A stretch of DNA of 64,000 bases, from positions 273,483-337,482 of the forward strand of contig NZ_JASKLR010000004.1 in NCBI RefSeq assembly GCF_030124325.1. Direction: 5' to 3'. Below the pieces are notes generated by a model. That model was not told the origin of the DNA. It saw only the letters and a list, made by a program, of their open reading frames with translations, and ran no database searches. A program made the position numbers and the translations under genes. Source of the DNA: Sinorhizobium sp. 8-89. GTDB taxonomy: Bacteria; Pseudomonadota; Alphaproteobacteria; Rhizobiales; Rhizobiaceae. Of the stretch, positions 1 through 8,751 are shown piece by piece (within the stretch, counting starts at the first letter, position 1; every line of letters starts with the position of its first letter).

Positions 1-63
1 CGGCCCGGGCGGGTCTCGCCCGTGTAAAATCGGTGTCCTGATCCGATTTTGCAGCTTTCTTGA

Positions 64-91
64 CGCCCGCGACGATCTCGCGGGCGTTTTT
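64..91 (+). terminator. Rho-independent terminator of an upstream gene
   Basis: Arms 64-72 (CGCCCGCGA) and 78-86 (TCGCGGGCG) form a perfect 9-bp stem with a 5-nt loop, followed by five T (87-91). The gene it ends lies before the window. Confidence 0.7.
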
Positions 92-196
92 GTGCTCTCC
101 TGGACATCGTTATACGTCCAGGCCCACCACGACATGGCGGAACCTTCACGGGTCGCAATCCGTTTGACCAATGGCTTCAATAACGGAGACTGAGCC

Positions 197-676
197 ATGA
201 TCAAGCAGACCTTCATCGCAGCGGCCGCCTTTGCTGCCCTTTCGGGCGCTGCACCCGCCGCTGCGCAAAGCTATGTCACGCTCGGCCGCCTTACCTGCGG
301 CTCGGAAGGCGGCGCAGGGCTCATCATCACTTCGACGAAGAACCTCATGTGCACCTACAGGCCCGCCAATGGCGCGCCGACCGCCGTCTACGCGGGCATG
401 ATCAGGAAGTTCGGCCTTGACGTCGGCGCGACCGGCAAGACCGTGATGATTTGGGACGTGCTGGCAAAGACCGGCACGCCGGTAACGGCGCACGCCCTTG
501 CGGGCGAGTATTACGGCGTCGGAGCCGATGCGAGCTTTGCCGTCGGCGGCGGTGCCAAGGTGATCGCCGGTGGCACGAACAAGGCCTTCATGTTGCAGCC
601 GGTGAATGTCCAGGTACAGGAGGGGCTGAACATTGCCGTCGGCGTCGACCAATTGACGCTGGCGCCCGCAGGCTGA
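197..676 (+). CDS. DUF992 family secreted protein
   Basis: A 159-residue protein of unknown biochemical role, probably periplasmic. Residues 1-23 form a signal peptide: a Lys at position 3, an Ala-rich hydrophobic core, and an AAAQ-type cleavage site. The mature part is rich in Gly and Val with two Cys (in LTCGSEGG and LMCTYR) that could form a disulfide, the layout of the DUF992 family common in Rhizobiales. A start at 197 fits the signal peptide. The gene stands alone between a terminator upstream (64-91) and another at 719-741, so it is probably monocistronic. Family assignment rests on recognising the pattern; no activity is known to me. Confidence 0.8.
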   Translation: MIKQTFIAAAAFAALSGAAPAAAQSYVTLGRLTCGSEGGAGLIITSTKNLMCTYRPANGAPTAVYAGMIRKFGLDVGATGKTVMIWDVLAKTGTPVTAHALAGEYYGVGADASFAVGGGAKVIAGGTNKAFMLQPVNVQVQEGLNIAVGVDQLTLAPAG

Positions 677-718
677 TCATCGCACCAGAATCCGCCCTAT
701 CGCGGAAAACAGGCTCAG

Positions 719-741
719 GGCCCCGGTCAACCGGGGCCTTT
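719..741 (+). terminator. Rho-independent terminator after the DUF992 gene
   Basis: GGCCCCGGT (719-727) pairs perfectly with ACCGGGGCC (730-738), and TTT follows. It lies 43 bases after the stop of the DUF992 gene. Confidence 0.75.
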
Positions 742-873
742 GCCATTCAGACATGCTTGCGGGCAGCTCAAGCAGAGCGAGCTGCACCTGTTCGAACAAC
801 CAAATGTCGAATAGCTTATGGTATCGGTCATTTGCCCGCAGGTGGCAGCAAGAGGCAGATGCCGTCAGGAAAA

Positions 874-2097
874 ATGATGAACGACCAGCAGATCCGCGAG
901 CTGATACTATGGACATCCGAGCAGGGAATCCGGGGGAGCGAGGAACCCGAGCTACTCGCCGGCTTCTGCGAGCGGTGCCAAGAGGCCGGAATCCCCATCG
1001 AGCGTGCGCTCGGCCTGATCGACACGCTTCATCCCGAAATCGAAGGCCGTTCCTTCACTTGGGACAGTGAAAGCGGGGACGTCCCCGAAGTCACTCCCTA
1101 TGGATCGACCGCCACCGGCGAGATGCAGGCGAGCTGGCGACGCTCGATCTTCTATCACATGCTCATGGAACGTCAGGTGGAGCGCCGCATCCGACTCGCC
1201 TCTGAAACGTCCGTTCCCTACAATTTCCTCGACACGTTGAAGGCCGAAGGGCACACGGACTGCTTCACCACGATCCACTACTTCACCGATCAGGGCCGCG
1301 TCGGCGAGATGGATTGCTTTTACTCCTATTGGACGACGAAAAAGAAGGGGGGCTTCAGCGAAGAGGACCTCGATGCCCTGAGAGTGCTGTTGCCGACGCT
1401 CGCGCTCGCCGTCAAGGCGGCCTCATGCGTACGCATCATCGGCACGCTTGCCGATGTCTATCTCGGTCAGGACGCCGGGCAGCGCGTCGTCAAGGGCAGC
1501 ATCGTGCGTGGGTCAGCCGAGAAAATCGAGACCGTCATGTGGTTTTCCGACCTGCGCAACTATACGCGGATCTCCGATACGGTCGCACCAGAGGAAATCA
1601 TTCCGCTTCTCAACGACTATGCCGGAACCGTGATCACCGCCATCCACGACCACGGCGGCAGCGTCTTGAAGCTCATCGGTGACGGCGTACTTGCAATCTT
1701 CAAAGCCGAGGACCGCGCCAGCGCCTGCGCCTCGGCAGTCGCCGCCGAGCGGCAGTTGCGCCTGATGCTGAGCGAGATGAACGCACAGCGGCTCGAAGAC
1801 GGAAAGCCGACGACCGACGTCTACCTGGGCCTGCATATCGGCGAAGTCTTTTACGGCAATATCGGCAGCCAGAGCCGGCTCGACTTCACGGTCGTCGGTC
1901 CGGCGGTCAACGAGGTAAGCCGGATCGCGTCGATGTGCCGGTCGGTCGAACGACATGTGATCATGTCTTCGGAATTCGTCGAGGCGTGCCCACCTGCCCT
2001 TCGCGCCGACGCCGTTTCGCTTGGCCGTTTTGCGCTGCGCGGCATCGCCCGCGCAAGGGAGCTTTTTACCTGGGACCCGGAGATTGCTGCCGGTTGA
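874..2097 (+). CDS. class III adenylate/guanylate cyclase with novel N-terminal region
   Basis: Probable cytosolic nucleotide cyclase making cAMP (or cGMP), 407 residues. The C-terminal catalytic domain starts near residue 218: VMWFSDLRNYT carries the first metal-binding Asp, KLIGDGVLAIF (about 265-275) the GDG turn with the second Asp, and LDFTVVGPAVNEVSRI (about 336-351) the purine-specifying Thr and the conserved Asn and Arg. The first about 200 residues match no domain I can name and may be a sensor. Start choice: the frame is open further upstream, but AGGA at 867-870 sits before ATGATG at 874/877, so either Met is possible. Sinorhizobium genomes carry many such cyclases, so the specific input is unknown. 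The gene converges on the LysR gene with 3 bases between stops and no terminator between them. Confidence 0.85.
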   Translation: MMNDQQIRELILWTSEQGIRGSEEPELLAGFCERCQEAGIPIERALGLIDTLHPEIEGRSFTWDSESGDVPEVTPYGSTATGEMQASWRRSIFYHMLMERQVERRIRLASETSVPYNFLDTLKAEGHTDCFTTIHYFTDQGRVGEMDCFYSYWTTKKKGGFSEEDLDALRVLLPTLALAVKAASCVRIIGTLADVYLGQDAGQRVVKGSIVRGSAEKIETVMWFSDLRNYTRISDTVAPEEIIPLLNDYAGTVITAIHDHGGSVLKLIGDGVLAIFKAEDRASACASAVAAERQLRLMLSEMNAQRLEDGKPTTDVYLGLHIGEVFYGNIGSQSRLDFTVVGPAVNEVSRIASMCRSVERHVIMSSEFVEACPPALRADAVSLGRFALRGIARARELFTWDPEIAAG

Positions 2098-2100
2098 TTC

Positions 2101-3009
2101 TTACGACATCGCATCGGCGGAGCGCTTCTCAGCGAACACCCTGACCAACCAATCGATGAACACGCGCACGCGCGGCGAAAGCTGCCGACTGCGCGGATAG
2201 AACAGCGAGACCGGCGTCGGCGTCGGCCGGCAATGCCTCAAGACCTCGACGAGCGTGCCGTTTTCCAGGTCGCTCTCGACGTGGTAGCGCGGCACCTGAA
2301 TGAGGCCAAGCCCCAGCCGTGCAGCTGCCACGAAGCTTTCTGCCGCGTTGACTGCGATGATTGCCGGCAGCGTAACTGTGCGAACGACCGTCTCCTCGAC
2401 AAATTCGAGCGGCAGCAGATTGCCCGTCGCCGAGGAGCGAAACCCGATCATCCTGTGTCTATCGAGGTCGTCGATCGCGCTCGGCAGGCCGAAACGCGCG
2501 ATATAGGTCGGGGAGGCGCAAGTGATCTCATCGAGCATCGCCACGCGCCGTCCGATCATGTCGCTTGTTTGCGGCTCGCCGACACGCAACACACAGTCAA
2601 TGCCCTCCCGGACCAGATCCACCAGGCGATCCCCTTCGCTCATGTAGAGTTCTATATCGGGATAAGTCTCGAGAAAGGCCGGAAGACTGGGTAGGACGAA
2701 GTGTCGTGCCAGCGTGCCGTGAACATCGACCCTGAGAAGCCCCTTTGGCTTCGCCCCTGCAAACGCACCCTCGGCATCCTCGATATCGTCCAGAATGGCG
2801 ATGCAGCGCTGGTAATAGGCCTCGCCATCAAGCGTGGGGCTCACATGCCGCGTCGTGCGCTGCAGGAGCCGCACGCCGAGGCGTGCCTCGAGTTGCTTGA
2901 CCGCATCAGTCACGGTCGAGCGCGGCAGGCCGAGATCTTCGGAGGCGAGCGTGAAGCTTCTCCGCTCGACGACGCGGGAAAAGACCCGCATGGCATCCAA
3001 TCTGTCCAT
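2101..3009 (-). CDS. LysR-family transcriptional regulator
   Basis: A 302-residue regulator. The N-terminal winged helix (residues 1-60) shows the LysR signature: AMRVFSRVVERRSFTLASEDL, then the recognition helix around LPRSTVTDAVKQLEARLG, then RTTRHVSPT. Residues about 90-295 form the periplasmic-binding-like effector domain (AIIAVNAAESFVAAARLGLG is the usual late motif). The ATG at 3009 is the natural start. It is divergent from the SDR gene at 3122 with 112 bases between, the standard arrangement for a LysR protein controlling its neighbour and itself. This subgroup often governs oxidoreductases or detoxification genes, but the effector cannot be read from the sequence. Confidence 0.9.
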   Translation of the reverse strand: MDRLDAMRVFSRVVERRSFTLASEDLGLPRSTVTDAVKQLEARLGVRLLQRTTRHVSPTLDGEAYYQRCIAILDDIEDAEGAFAGAKPKGLLRVDVHGTLARHFVLPSLPAFLETYPDIELYMSEGDRLVDLVREGIDCVLRVGEPQTSDMIGRRVAMLDEITCASPTYIARFGLPSAIDDLDRHRMIGFRSSATGNLLPLEFVEETVVRTVTLPAIIAVNAAESFVAAARLGLGLIQVPRYHVESDLENGTLVEVLRHCRPTPTPVSLFYPRSRQLSPRVRVFIDWLVRVFAEKRSADAMS

Positions 3010-3121
3010 TGTTCGATTAATCCGGATAGTGTTGCCGACAAACGCGTGATTATCCGTAATGGAAACAGGGGCATTTTCTCCTTGTCAACACGCAATGCAC
3101 TTCAATCGAAGGAGAGAAGAG
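3010..3121. promoter_or_regulatory. divergent LysR/SDR regulatory region with an inverted repeat pair
   Basis: Between the two divergent starts there is ATTAATCCGGATA (3016-3028) and, 19 bases on, GATTATCCGTAAT (3048-3060). The second reads as ATTACGGATAATC on the other strand, so the two form a spaced inverted repeat sharing ATTA and CGGATA. This is a plausible LysR binding site covering both promoters. GGAGAG at 3111-3116 is the SDR ribosome binding site. Confidence 0.4.
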
Positions 3122-3862
3122 ATGTCTGCAAATACGAACAAGGTTGCAATCGTCACTGGCGCCTCGCGCGGCATTGGCGCCGCCATCGCCGAACGCCTGG
3201 CAAGGGACGGCTTTACCGTCGTCATCAACTATTCCGGCGAAGCCGCGCCCGCCGAGGCGCTGACGCGCAGGATAGAGCAGAGAGGCGGCCGCGCCCTGAC
3301 CGCCAAGGCGGATGTCAGCAGCGCCGAAGCCGTGCGCCGGATGTTCGATGCTGCGGAAACGGCGTTCGGGGGCGTGGATGTCCTCGTCAACAATGCCGGT
3401 ATTCTGAAGACCGCCACACTCGCCGACACCCGCGACGACGAATTCGACCGCCATTTCGCAGTCAACGTAAAGGGCACGTTCAACACGATGCGCGAGGCCG
3501 CAAGGCGGATGCGAGATGGTGGCCGGATCGTCAATTTCTCATCGACGACGTTGGCGCTGAACATGCCCGGCTACGCTGCCTATAACGGCACCAAGGCGGC
3601 GGTCGAAGCCTTCACCCGCGTCTTCGCGAAGGAGTTGCGCGGTCGCAACATCACCGTCAACGCCGTCGCCCCTGGCCCGATCGCTACCGATCTCTTCCTT
3701 ACCGGCAAGAGCGACGAGCTGATCGCCAATTTCGCCAAGATGCCGCCGCTCGAACGGCTGGGCCAACCGGACGACATCGCCAATGTCGTCGCCTTCCTCG
3801 CCGGCCCCGACGCCGGCTGGGTCAATGGCCAGATCCTGCGCGCTAACGGCGGCGTTGCCTGA
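3122..3862 (+). CDS. SDR family NAD(P)-dependent oxidoreductase (3-oxoacyl-ACP reductase-like)
   Basis: A cytosolic short-chain dehydrogenase of 246 residues, the classical length. The Rossmann motif TGASRGIG lies at about 13-20, NNAG near 89-92, the catalytic Ser in NFSSTTLAL, the YxxxK pair in YAAYNGTKAA (about 155-160), and PG after the active site (APGPIATD). The C-terminal GxxxxxNGGxx end is like FabG-type enzymes. The ATG at 3122 follows GGAGAGAAGAG; the frame runs open further upstream without a better site. It is divergent from a LysR regulator and 46 bases ahead of a second SDR in the same direction, so the two reductases probably form one LysR-controlled operon. The substrate is unknown. 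Confidence 0.85.
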   Translation: MSANTNKVAIVTGASRGIGAAIAERLARDGFTVVINYSGEAAPAEALTRRIEQRGGRALTAKADVSSAEAVRRMFDAAETAFGGVDVLVNNAGILKTATLADTRDDEFDRHFAVNVKGTFNTMREAARRMRDGGRIVNFSSTTLALNMPGYAAYNGTKAAVEAFTRVFAKELRGRNITVNAVAPGPIATDLFLTGKSDELIANFAKMPPLERLGQPDDIANVVAFLAGPDAGWVNGQILRANGGVA

Positions 3863-3908
3863 CCGCTGCCCACCCGTTCAACGCAACCCCACAGAAGGAT
3901 GAAGATTC

Positions 3909-4811
3909 ATGAGCAAGGACGTTATCGTCATCACCGGCGCCTCCAGCGGCTTTGGCGCCCTCACCGCCCGCGCACTCGCAAAGGCGGGGCATGTGGTTTA
4001 TGCCGGCATGCGCGCAACCGACGGCCGCAACGCAGCCCAAGCCGAGGCGGCGAAAACATTCGCCATCGAGAATGGCGTCGATCTTCGGCCAATCGAGTTC
4101 GATGTCGTCTCCGATGGATCCGTCGACGCGGCGATCGCCAGGATCGTCGCCGATCAGGATCGGATCGATGTGATCGTTCATAATGCCGGCCATATGTCCT
4201 TCGGGCCCGCCGAGGCATTCACGCCGGAACAGTTCGCCGCACTTTACGACGTCAACGTGCTCTCGACGCAGCGCGTGAACCGGGCTGCCCTTCCCCACAT
4301 GCGCAAGCGGGAGAAGGGGCTGGTTGTGTGGGTTTCGTCTTCGAGCACGCGCGGCGGCACGCCGCCTTTCCTGGCGCCCTATTTCGCCGCCAAGGCCGCG
4401 ATGGACTCGCTCGCTGTCTCCTACGCCTCCGAACTCACCCGTTGGGGCATTGAAACCGCCATCATCGTCCCGGGCGCCTTCACCAGGGGAACCAACCACT
4501 TCGCCCATTCCGGCACGCCGGCGGATGCCGCGCGCGCCAGCGAATATACCGAAGGTCCGTACAAGGGTGTGCCCGAACAGGCGCTGAAGGGCTTGGCCGC
4601 ACTCGAACCGGCCGATGCCGACGCGGGCGCCGTTGCGGCTGCCATCGTCGGCATCGTCAACATGCCCTTCGGCACCCGTCCTTTCCGTACACACGTCGAT
4701 CCCTCTCAGGACGGCGCGGAAATCGTCAATGGCGTCGCCGACCGCATGCGGACGGAAATGTATCGCAACATCGGTCTTCAGGATCTACTGAAGCCGCATG
4801 TCATCGGCTGA
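3909..4811 (+). CDS. SDR family oxidoreductase (longer, retinol-dehydrogenase-like type)
   Basis: A 300-residue short-chain dehydrogenase. It has TGASSGFG (about 8-15) for NAD(P) binding, HNAGHM replacing the usual NNAG, the Ser triad in VWVSSSSTRGG, and YFAAKAA as the YxxxK catalytic pair, followed by PGAFTRGTN. The extended C-terminus (about 190-300), with few predicted hydrophobic stretches, resembles SDRs of about 280-300 residues acting on bulky alcohols or ketones. An AAGGA sequence ending at 3899 lies 9 bases before the ATG. It follows the first SDR by 46 bases and is likely co-transcribed with it. The reaction direction and substrate cannot be inferred. Confidence 0.85.
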   Translation: MSKDVIVITGASSGFGALTARALAKAGHVVYAGMRATDGRNAAQAEAAKTFAIENGVDLRPIEFDVVSDGSVDAAIARIVADQDRIDVIVHNAGHMSFGPAEAFTPEQFAALYDVNVLSTQRVNRAALPHMRKREKGLVVWVSSSSTRGGTPPFLAPYFAAKAAMDSLAVSYASELTRWGIETAIIVPGAFTRGTNHFAHSGTPADAARASEYTEGPYKGVPEQALKGLAALEPADADAGAVAAAIVGIVNMPFGTRPFRTHVDPSQDGAEIVNGVADRMRTEMYRNIGLQDLLKPHVIG

Positions 4812-4941
4812 TTTTAAAGACAGGCTCGCCACCGATCGCAGGCGACGATCGATTACCCGTCCGCGCCCGAGCCTCGGATGGGGCTGAGCAGTTCCAGGAG
4901 AAGTGTCTAACGGTTTCTCCGGCCCGAATTGCGGGGGTTCA

Positions 4942-4973
4942 AACACAAAGATGCCCGCCGCGCGGCGGGCATC
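4942..4973 (-). terminator. Rho-independent terminator of the pnt operon
   Basis: GATGCCCGCCG (4950-4960) and CGGCGGGCATC (4963-4973) form an 11-bp perfect stem. On the minus strand a T-rich tract (TTTGTGTTT, 4949-4941) follows. It lies 24 bases beyond the pntB stop. Confidence 0.8.
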
Positions 4974-4996
4974 TCCGTCTGAATTATGCGATCTCG

Positions 4997-6397
4997 TCAG
5001 TGATTGATGGCTTTGACGATTTCCTCGGTGACTTTCTTGGCATCGCCGAGCAGCATCATCGTGCCGTCCTTGTAGAACAGCGTGTTGTCGATGCCGGCAT
5101 AGCCGGAGCCGAGCGAGCGCTTGACGAACAGGCAGGTCTTGGCCTTGTCGACGTCGAGGATCGGCATGCCGTAGATCGGCGAGGTCTTGTCGTCGCGGGC
5201 CGCCGGGTTGGTGACGTCGTTGGCGCCGATGACATAGGCGATATCGGCCTGGGCGAATTCCGAGTTGATATCCTCGAGCTCGAACACCTCGTCATAGGGC
5301 ACGTTGGCCTCGGCGAGCAGCACGTTCATATGGCCGGGCATGCGCCCGGCAACCGGGTGGATGGCGTATTTGACCTCGACGCCATTTTCCTTGAGCTTGT
5401 CGGCGAGCTCCCGGAGGGCATGCTGCGCCTGGGCCACCGCCATGCCGTAGCCGGGCACGATGATCACCTTCGAGGCGTTCTGCATCAGGAAGGCGGCGTC
5501 GTCGGCCGAGCCCTGCTTGACGGTCTTCTGGATGCCGTCGTCGCCGCCGGCTTGCGCCGTTTCGCCGCCGAAGCCGCCGAGGATCACCGAGATGAACGAG
5601 CGGTTCATGCCCTTGCACATGATGTAGGAGAGGATCGCACCCGACGAGCCGACCAGCGCGCCGGTGATGATCAGCGCCAGGTTGCCGAGGGTGAAGCCGA
5701 TGCCGGCGGCTGCCCAGCCGGAATAGGAATTGAGCATCGACACGACCACCGGCATGTCGGCGCCGCCGATCGGGATGATGATCAGAACGCCGAACACCAG
5801 CGACAGGAGAACGATCGCCCAGAAATCGAAATGGCTTTCGGTCAGTGCCAGCCCGATGATGAAGAAGACGACCAACGCGACGAGCGCGATGTTGATCGCG
5901 TGGCGATAGGGCAGAAGGATCGGCTTGCCCGACATGCGGCCGTCGAGCTTCAGGAAGGCGATGACCGAGCCGGTGAAGGTGATCGCGCCGATGGCGACGC
6001 CGAGCGCCATTTCGACCAGCGCCTGGGCGTGGATCGCGCCTATTTCGCCGATGCCGAACGAGGACGGCGCGTAGAGCGCAGCGGCGGCCACCAGTACCGC
6101 GGCAAGACCGACGAGCGAGTGGAAGCCGGCAACGAGCTGCGGCATCGCCGTCATCGGAATGCGCTTGGCGATGTAGGCGCCGGCACCGCCACCGAGCGCA
6201 AGTCCAAGCACGATCAGCAGGAACCCGCCGATCGACGGCTGCGCCAGGAAGAGCGTCGTAACGATGGCGATGCCCATGCCGATCATGCCGTAGGTGTTGC
6301 CCCGGCGGCTGGTGGTGGGATGCGACAGGCCGCGCAGCGCCATGATGAACAGCACGCCGGAGACGAGATAGAGGAAGGCTGCGAAATTAGCGTTCAT
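4997..6397 (-). CDS. pntB: proton-translocating NAD(P) transhydrogenase subunit beta
   Basis: Inner-membrane subunit of the enzyme that uses the proton gradient to drive hydride transfer from NADH to NADP+. At 466 residues it has the usual length. Residues 1-260 hold about eight to nine transmembrane helices. The soluble NADP-binding domain III covers about 290-466 and includes VPGYGMAVAQAQ (the GYG nucleotide loop), HPVAGRMPGHMN and IGANDVTNPAARD, all hallmark dIII motifs. The ATG at 6397 is preceded by GAGGCGGG. It is the last gene of pntA1-pntA2-pntB, 9 bases after pntA2, and a terminator follows at 4942-4973. It probably supplies NADPH for biosynthesis and redox defence. Confidence 0.97.
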   Translation of the reverse strand: MNANFAAFLYLVSGVLFIMALRGLSHPTTSRRGNTYGMIGMGIAIVTTLFLAQPSIGGFLLIVLGLALGGGAGAYIAKRIPMTAMPQLVAGFHSLVGLAAVLVAAAALYAPSSFGIGEIGAIHAQALVEMALGVAIGAITFTGSVIAFLKLDGRMSGKPILLPYRHAINIALVALVVFFIIGLALTESHFDFWAIVLLSLVFGVLIIIPIGGADMPVVVSMLNSYSGWAAAGIGFTLGNLALIITGALVGSSGAILSYIMCKGMNRSFISVILGGFGGETAQAGGDDGIQKTVKQGSADDAAFLMQNASKVIIVPGYGMAVAQAQHALRELADKLKENGVEVKYAIHPVAGRMPGHMNVLLAEANVPYDEVFELEDINSEFAQADIAYVIGANDVTNPAARDDKTSPIYGMPILDVDKAKTCLFVKRSLGSGYAGIDNTLFYKDGTMMLLGDAKKVTEEIVKAINH

Positions 6398-6406
6398 CGG
6401 CCCGCC

Positions 6407-6817
6407 TCACTTGTCTTTTTTCTTGTACATGGCGAGCATGCGCTGGGTGACCAGGAAGCCGCCGAAGATGTTGACCGAGGCAAGCACCAGCGCGACGAAG
6501 CCGAAACCGGTGGCGAGCCCCGAAGCCGAGATCCCGACGGCCAGCAGCGCGCCGACGACGATCACCGAGGAGATCGCATTGGTCACCGCCATCAGTGGCG
6601 TGTGCAAGGCCGGCGTTACCGACCAGACGACGTAGTAACCGACGAAGATCGCCAATACGAAGATCGCCAGGCGGAAGACGAAAGGGTCGATAGCGCCGCC
6701 GGTGGCGCCATGCGCGACCGCTCCGGCCGCATCGGGCACGTATTCGGCCGCGGTCCTGACCGCTTCGACCGCCCGTTCGAGATCGGTGAGCGCCTTGTCG
6801 AGAAGTTCATTCGCCAT
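6407..6817 (-). CDS. pntA2: NAD(P) transhydrogenase subunit alpha part 2 (membrane part)
   Basis: The small membrane section of the alpha subunit, separate here as in other alphaproteobacteria but fused to domain I in enterics. The 136 residues start with a short soluble helix ([20 protein letters not shown]), then three to four transmembrane helices from about residue 45 ([18 protein letters not shown], and the segment containing [13 protein letters not shown], which in the family carries conserved polar channel residues). The ATG at 6817 shares its A with the TGA of pntA1 (TGATG); a GTG at 6820 is an alternative giving a 4-base overlap. The tight coupling argues for stoichiometric expression of the subunits. 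Confidence 0.95.
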   Translation of the reverse strand: MANELLDKALTDLERAVEAVRTAAEYVPDAAGAVAHGATGGAIDPFVFRLAIFVLAIFVGYYVVWSVTPALHTPLMAVTNAISSVIVVGALLAVGISASGLATGFGFVALVLASVNIFGGFLVTQRMLAMYKKKDK

Positions 6818-7965
6818 CACTTGTCCCCCTCTTTCGCGCCGCCGAAGGCTGGGTGCACCACGGCCCCGCCGTGGGTCAGCGCCGTCGCCTTGACGAGCTC
6901 GTCCTCCATGTTGAGCGCCAGCGCCTTGGTCTCCTTCGAGACCATCGTCTCGAGGAAGGTGACGAGGTTCTTGGCGTAGAGCAGCGAGGCGGAAGCGGCG
7001 ATGCGGCCCGGCACGTTCAAGTGGCCGATGACCTTGACGCCGTCGACCTCGACGACCTTGCCGGCTTCCGCGCCGTCGACATTGCCGCCACGCTCGACCG
7101 CGAGGTCGACGGCAATCGAGCCGGGCTTCATCGTCTTCAGCATCTCGCGCGTGACCAGGCGGGGCGCCGGCCGCCCGGGGATCAGCGCCGTGGTGATGAC
7201 GATGTCCTGCTTGGCGATATGCTCGGCGACAAGGGCGGCCTGTTTCGCCTGATATTCCTTCGACATCTCCTTGGCGTAGCCGCCGGCGGTCTCGGCCGCC
7301 TTGAACTCTTCGTCCTCGACGGCGATAAACTTGGCGCCGAGTGAGGCGACCTGCTCCTTGGCGGCGGGCCTGACGTCGGTGGCCGAGACGACCGCGCCGA
7401 GGCGCCGCGCGGTGGCGATCGCCTGCAGACCGGCAACGCCAGCGCCCATGACGAAGATCTTGGCCGCCGGCACGGTGCCGGCCGCCGTCATCATCATCGG
7501 CAGGGCCCGATCATATTCGCAAGCCGCGTCGATCACCGCCTGGTAACCGGCGAGGTTGGCCTGCGACGACAAGACGTCCATCGACTGCGCCCGGGTGATG
7601 CGCGGCATCAGCTCCATGGCGAAGGCGGTCAACCCGGCTTGCGCCATCGCCGCGATGGCCGCCTCGTTGCCATAGGGATCCATGATCGCGATGACGATCG
7701 CGCCGGACTTGTAGCTCGCGATCTCGGCGCTTGCGGGCCGGCGCACCTTCAGCACCACGTCGGCGCTCGCGGCATCCGCGGTCGAGCCGATGCGCGCGCC
7801 AATCTTCTCGTATTCCGCATCAGGAATGCGCGATCTGAGGCCGGCGCCGGCCTCGACGACCACGTCGAAGCCCAGCGACTTCAGTTTCTTGACGCTTTCG
7901 ACCGACCCCGCGACGCGCCCTTCGTGCGCATCCGTTTCCTTGGCGATAAAGACAATCTCGCTCAC
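6817..7965 (-). CDS. pntA1: NAD(P) transhydrogenase subunit alpha part 1 (NAD-binding domain I)
   Basis: The peripheral NAD(H)-binding domain I of transhydrogenase, 382 residues and close to alanine dehydrogenase in fold. Visible motifs are [11 protein letters not shown] at the start, [17 protein letters not shown], the Rossmann loop [18 protein letters not shown], and [13 protein letters not shown]. Start choice: the frame stays open to an ATG at 8055, but GGGAGGGGA lies immediately before the GTG at 7965, and homologues begin at this point (SEIVFIAKE), so GTG at 7965 is used. First gene of the pnt operon. The gap up to the aa3-oxidase gene (7966-8205) holds a GGCGGGCGCGCCCGCC palindrome at about 8084-8099. 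Confidence 0.95.
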   Translation of the reverse strand: MSEIVFIAKETDAHEGRVAGSVESVKKLKSLGFDVVVEAGAGLRSRIPDAEYEKIGARIGSTADAASADVVLKVRRPASAEIASYKSGAIVIAIMDPYGNEAAIAAMAQAGLTAFAMELMPRITRAQSMDVLSSQANLAGYQAVIDAACEYDRALPMMMTAAGTVPAAKIFVMGAGVAGLQAIATARRLGAVVSATDVRPAAKEQVASLGAKFIAVEDEEFKAAETAGGYAKEMSKEYQAKQAALVAEHIAKQDIVITTALIPGRPAPRLVTREMLKTMKPGSIAVDLAVERGGNVDGAEAGKVVEVDGVKVIGHLNVPGRIAASASLLYAKNLVTFLETMVSKETKALALNMEDELVKATALTHGGAVVHPAFGGAKEGDK

Positions 7966-8205
7966 AAGTCCCCTCCCGACTCGCAATCGAGCCGAGGCCG
8001 GACCACGAGTATCTTGTTCGACTGCCGGAGCGACCACCCTTATGGCGGGCCGCATCCATGGTGACAGGCACTCTTCCGTCGAAGGCGGGCGCGCCCGCCG
8101 CCGAAAACGTTCCTCACGCGGTGAGGTAGAGCCGGATTGCGTCCGGCGACCGGAGACGGGGCGCCCTCCTGCCCCGCATCCAGCAAGGAATGTCAGAGAA
8201 ACCGG

Positions 8206-8430
8206 TTAGCGAAGAAGGAAGAAACCGGCTACGTTGAGGATGATCAACAGCACGAGCGAGCTGAAGAAGCCCATCGTCGTGAAGAAGGCCGCAGCCATCG
8301 CAATCAGCAGCGTGGCGCAGAACAACGTGCCGTATTTCGTCGCGTTCAGGAAGAGGTTGTAGGTCTTCTCATGCTCGGAATAGTCCATCGGAGCGCCCGT
8401 TTCGACCGGTCCCGAATGATGCTCTGCCAT
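8206..8430 (-). CDS. aa3-type cytochrome c oxidase subunit IV family protein
   Basis: A small inner-membrane protein of 74 residues. An N-terminal polar section (about 1-30) has MDYSEHEKTYNLFL, the signature of the bacterial aa3 oxidase subunit IV family, followed by one or two hydrophobic helices (GTLFCATLLIAMAAAFFTT and SSLVLLIILNVAGFFLL) ending at the stop. Start choice: GGGAGAA lies about 7 bases before the ATG at 8430; an upstream in-frame ATG at 8472 lacks a ribosome binding site. The family associates with haem-copper oxidase as an accessory subunit. It sits 240 bases upstream of pntA1 on the same strand, so it may be co-transcribed with the transhydrogenase. Confidence 0.85.
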   Translation of the reverse strand: MAEHHSGPVETGAPMDYSEHEKTYNLFLNATKYGTLFCATLLIAMAAAFFTTMGFFSSLVLLIILNVAGFFLLR

Positions 8431-8646
8431 CGTCCAATTCTCCCAGAATGCTACGGCGCGGCCAGTGGCCACGTCCGCCTTTCAAACTTGATCCACGACG
8501 GAACCGCCTGCCGGGCATGTGAGCAGACAGTCCTTTAGCTCCGCATACACAATGCGAAAGCCATGCGCAACGAAAACTCGCCCGCCAGACTGCGGCATAA
8601 ACGATATCCTGTTCGCGCTCTTTCGTTGGCTGGAACCGACCTGCCT

Positions 8647-8742
8647 ACAGCGCCGCGCGTCCAATCGGACGCGCAACGGGCGCTGTAGCATTTTGCATGC
8701 TGCAGGTTTTTATTTCTTAAACCGGCTGCGATTTAAGGAAAC
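8647..8742. repeat. RIME-like palindromic intergenic element, copy A
   Basis: The first palindrome is ACAGCG...GCGCGTCC-AATC-GGACGCGC...CGCTGT. It is followed by a degenerate AT-rich palindrome (TTCTTAAACC...CGATTTAAGGAA). The order and sequence match copies at 27561, 49140, 55909 and 61509. It lies between two minus-strand genes. Confidence 0.75.
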
Positions 8743-8751
8743 ATTCGGTCG

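Noticed and set aside
5000-6979. 659-codon open frame on the plus strand
   Set aside because: It is the antisense shadow of pntB/pntA2; composition is Asp/Arg/His-rich and has no domain.
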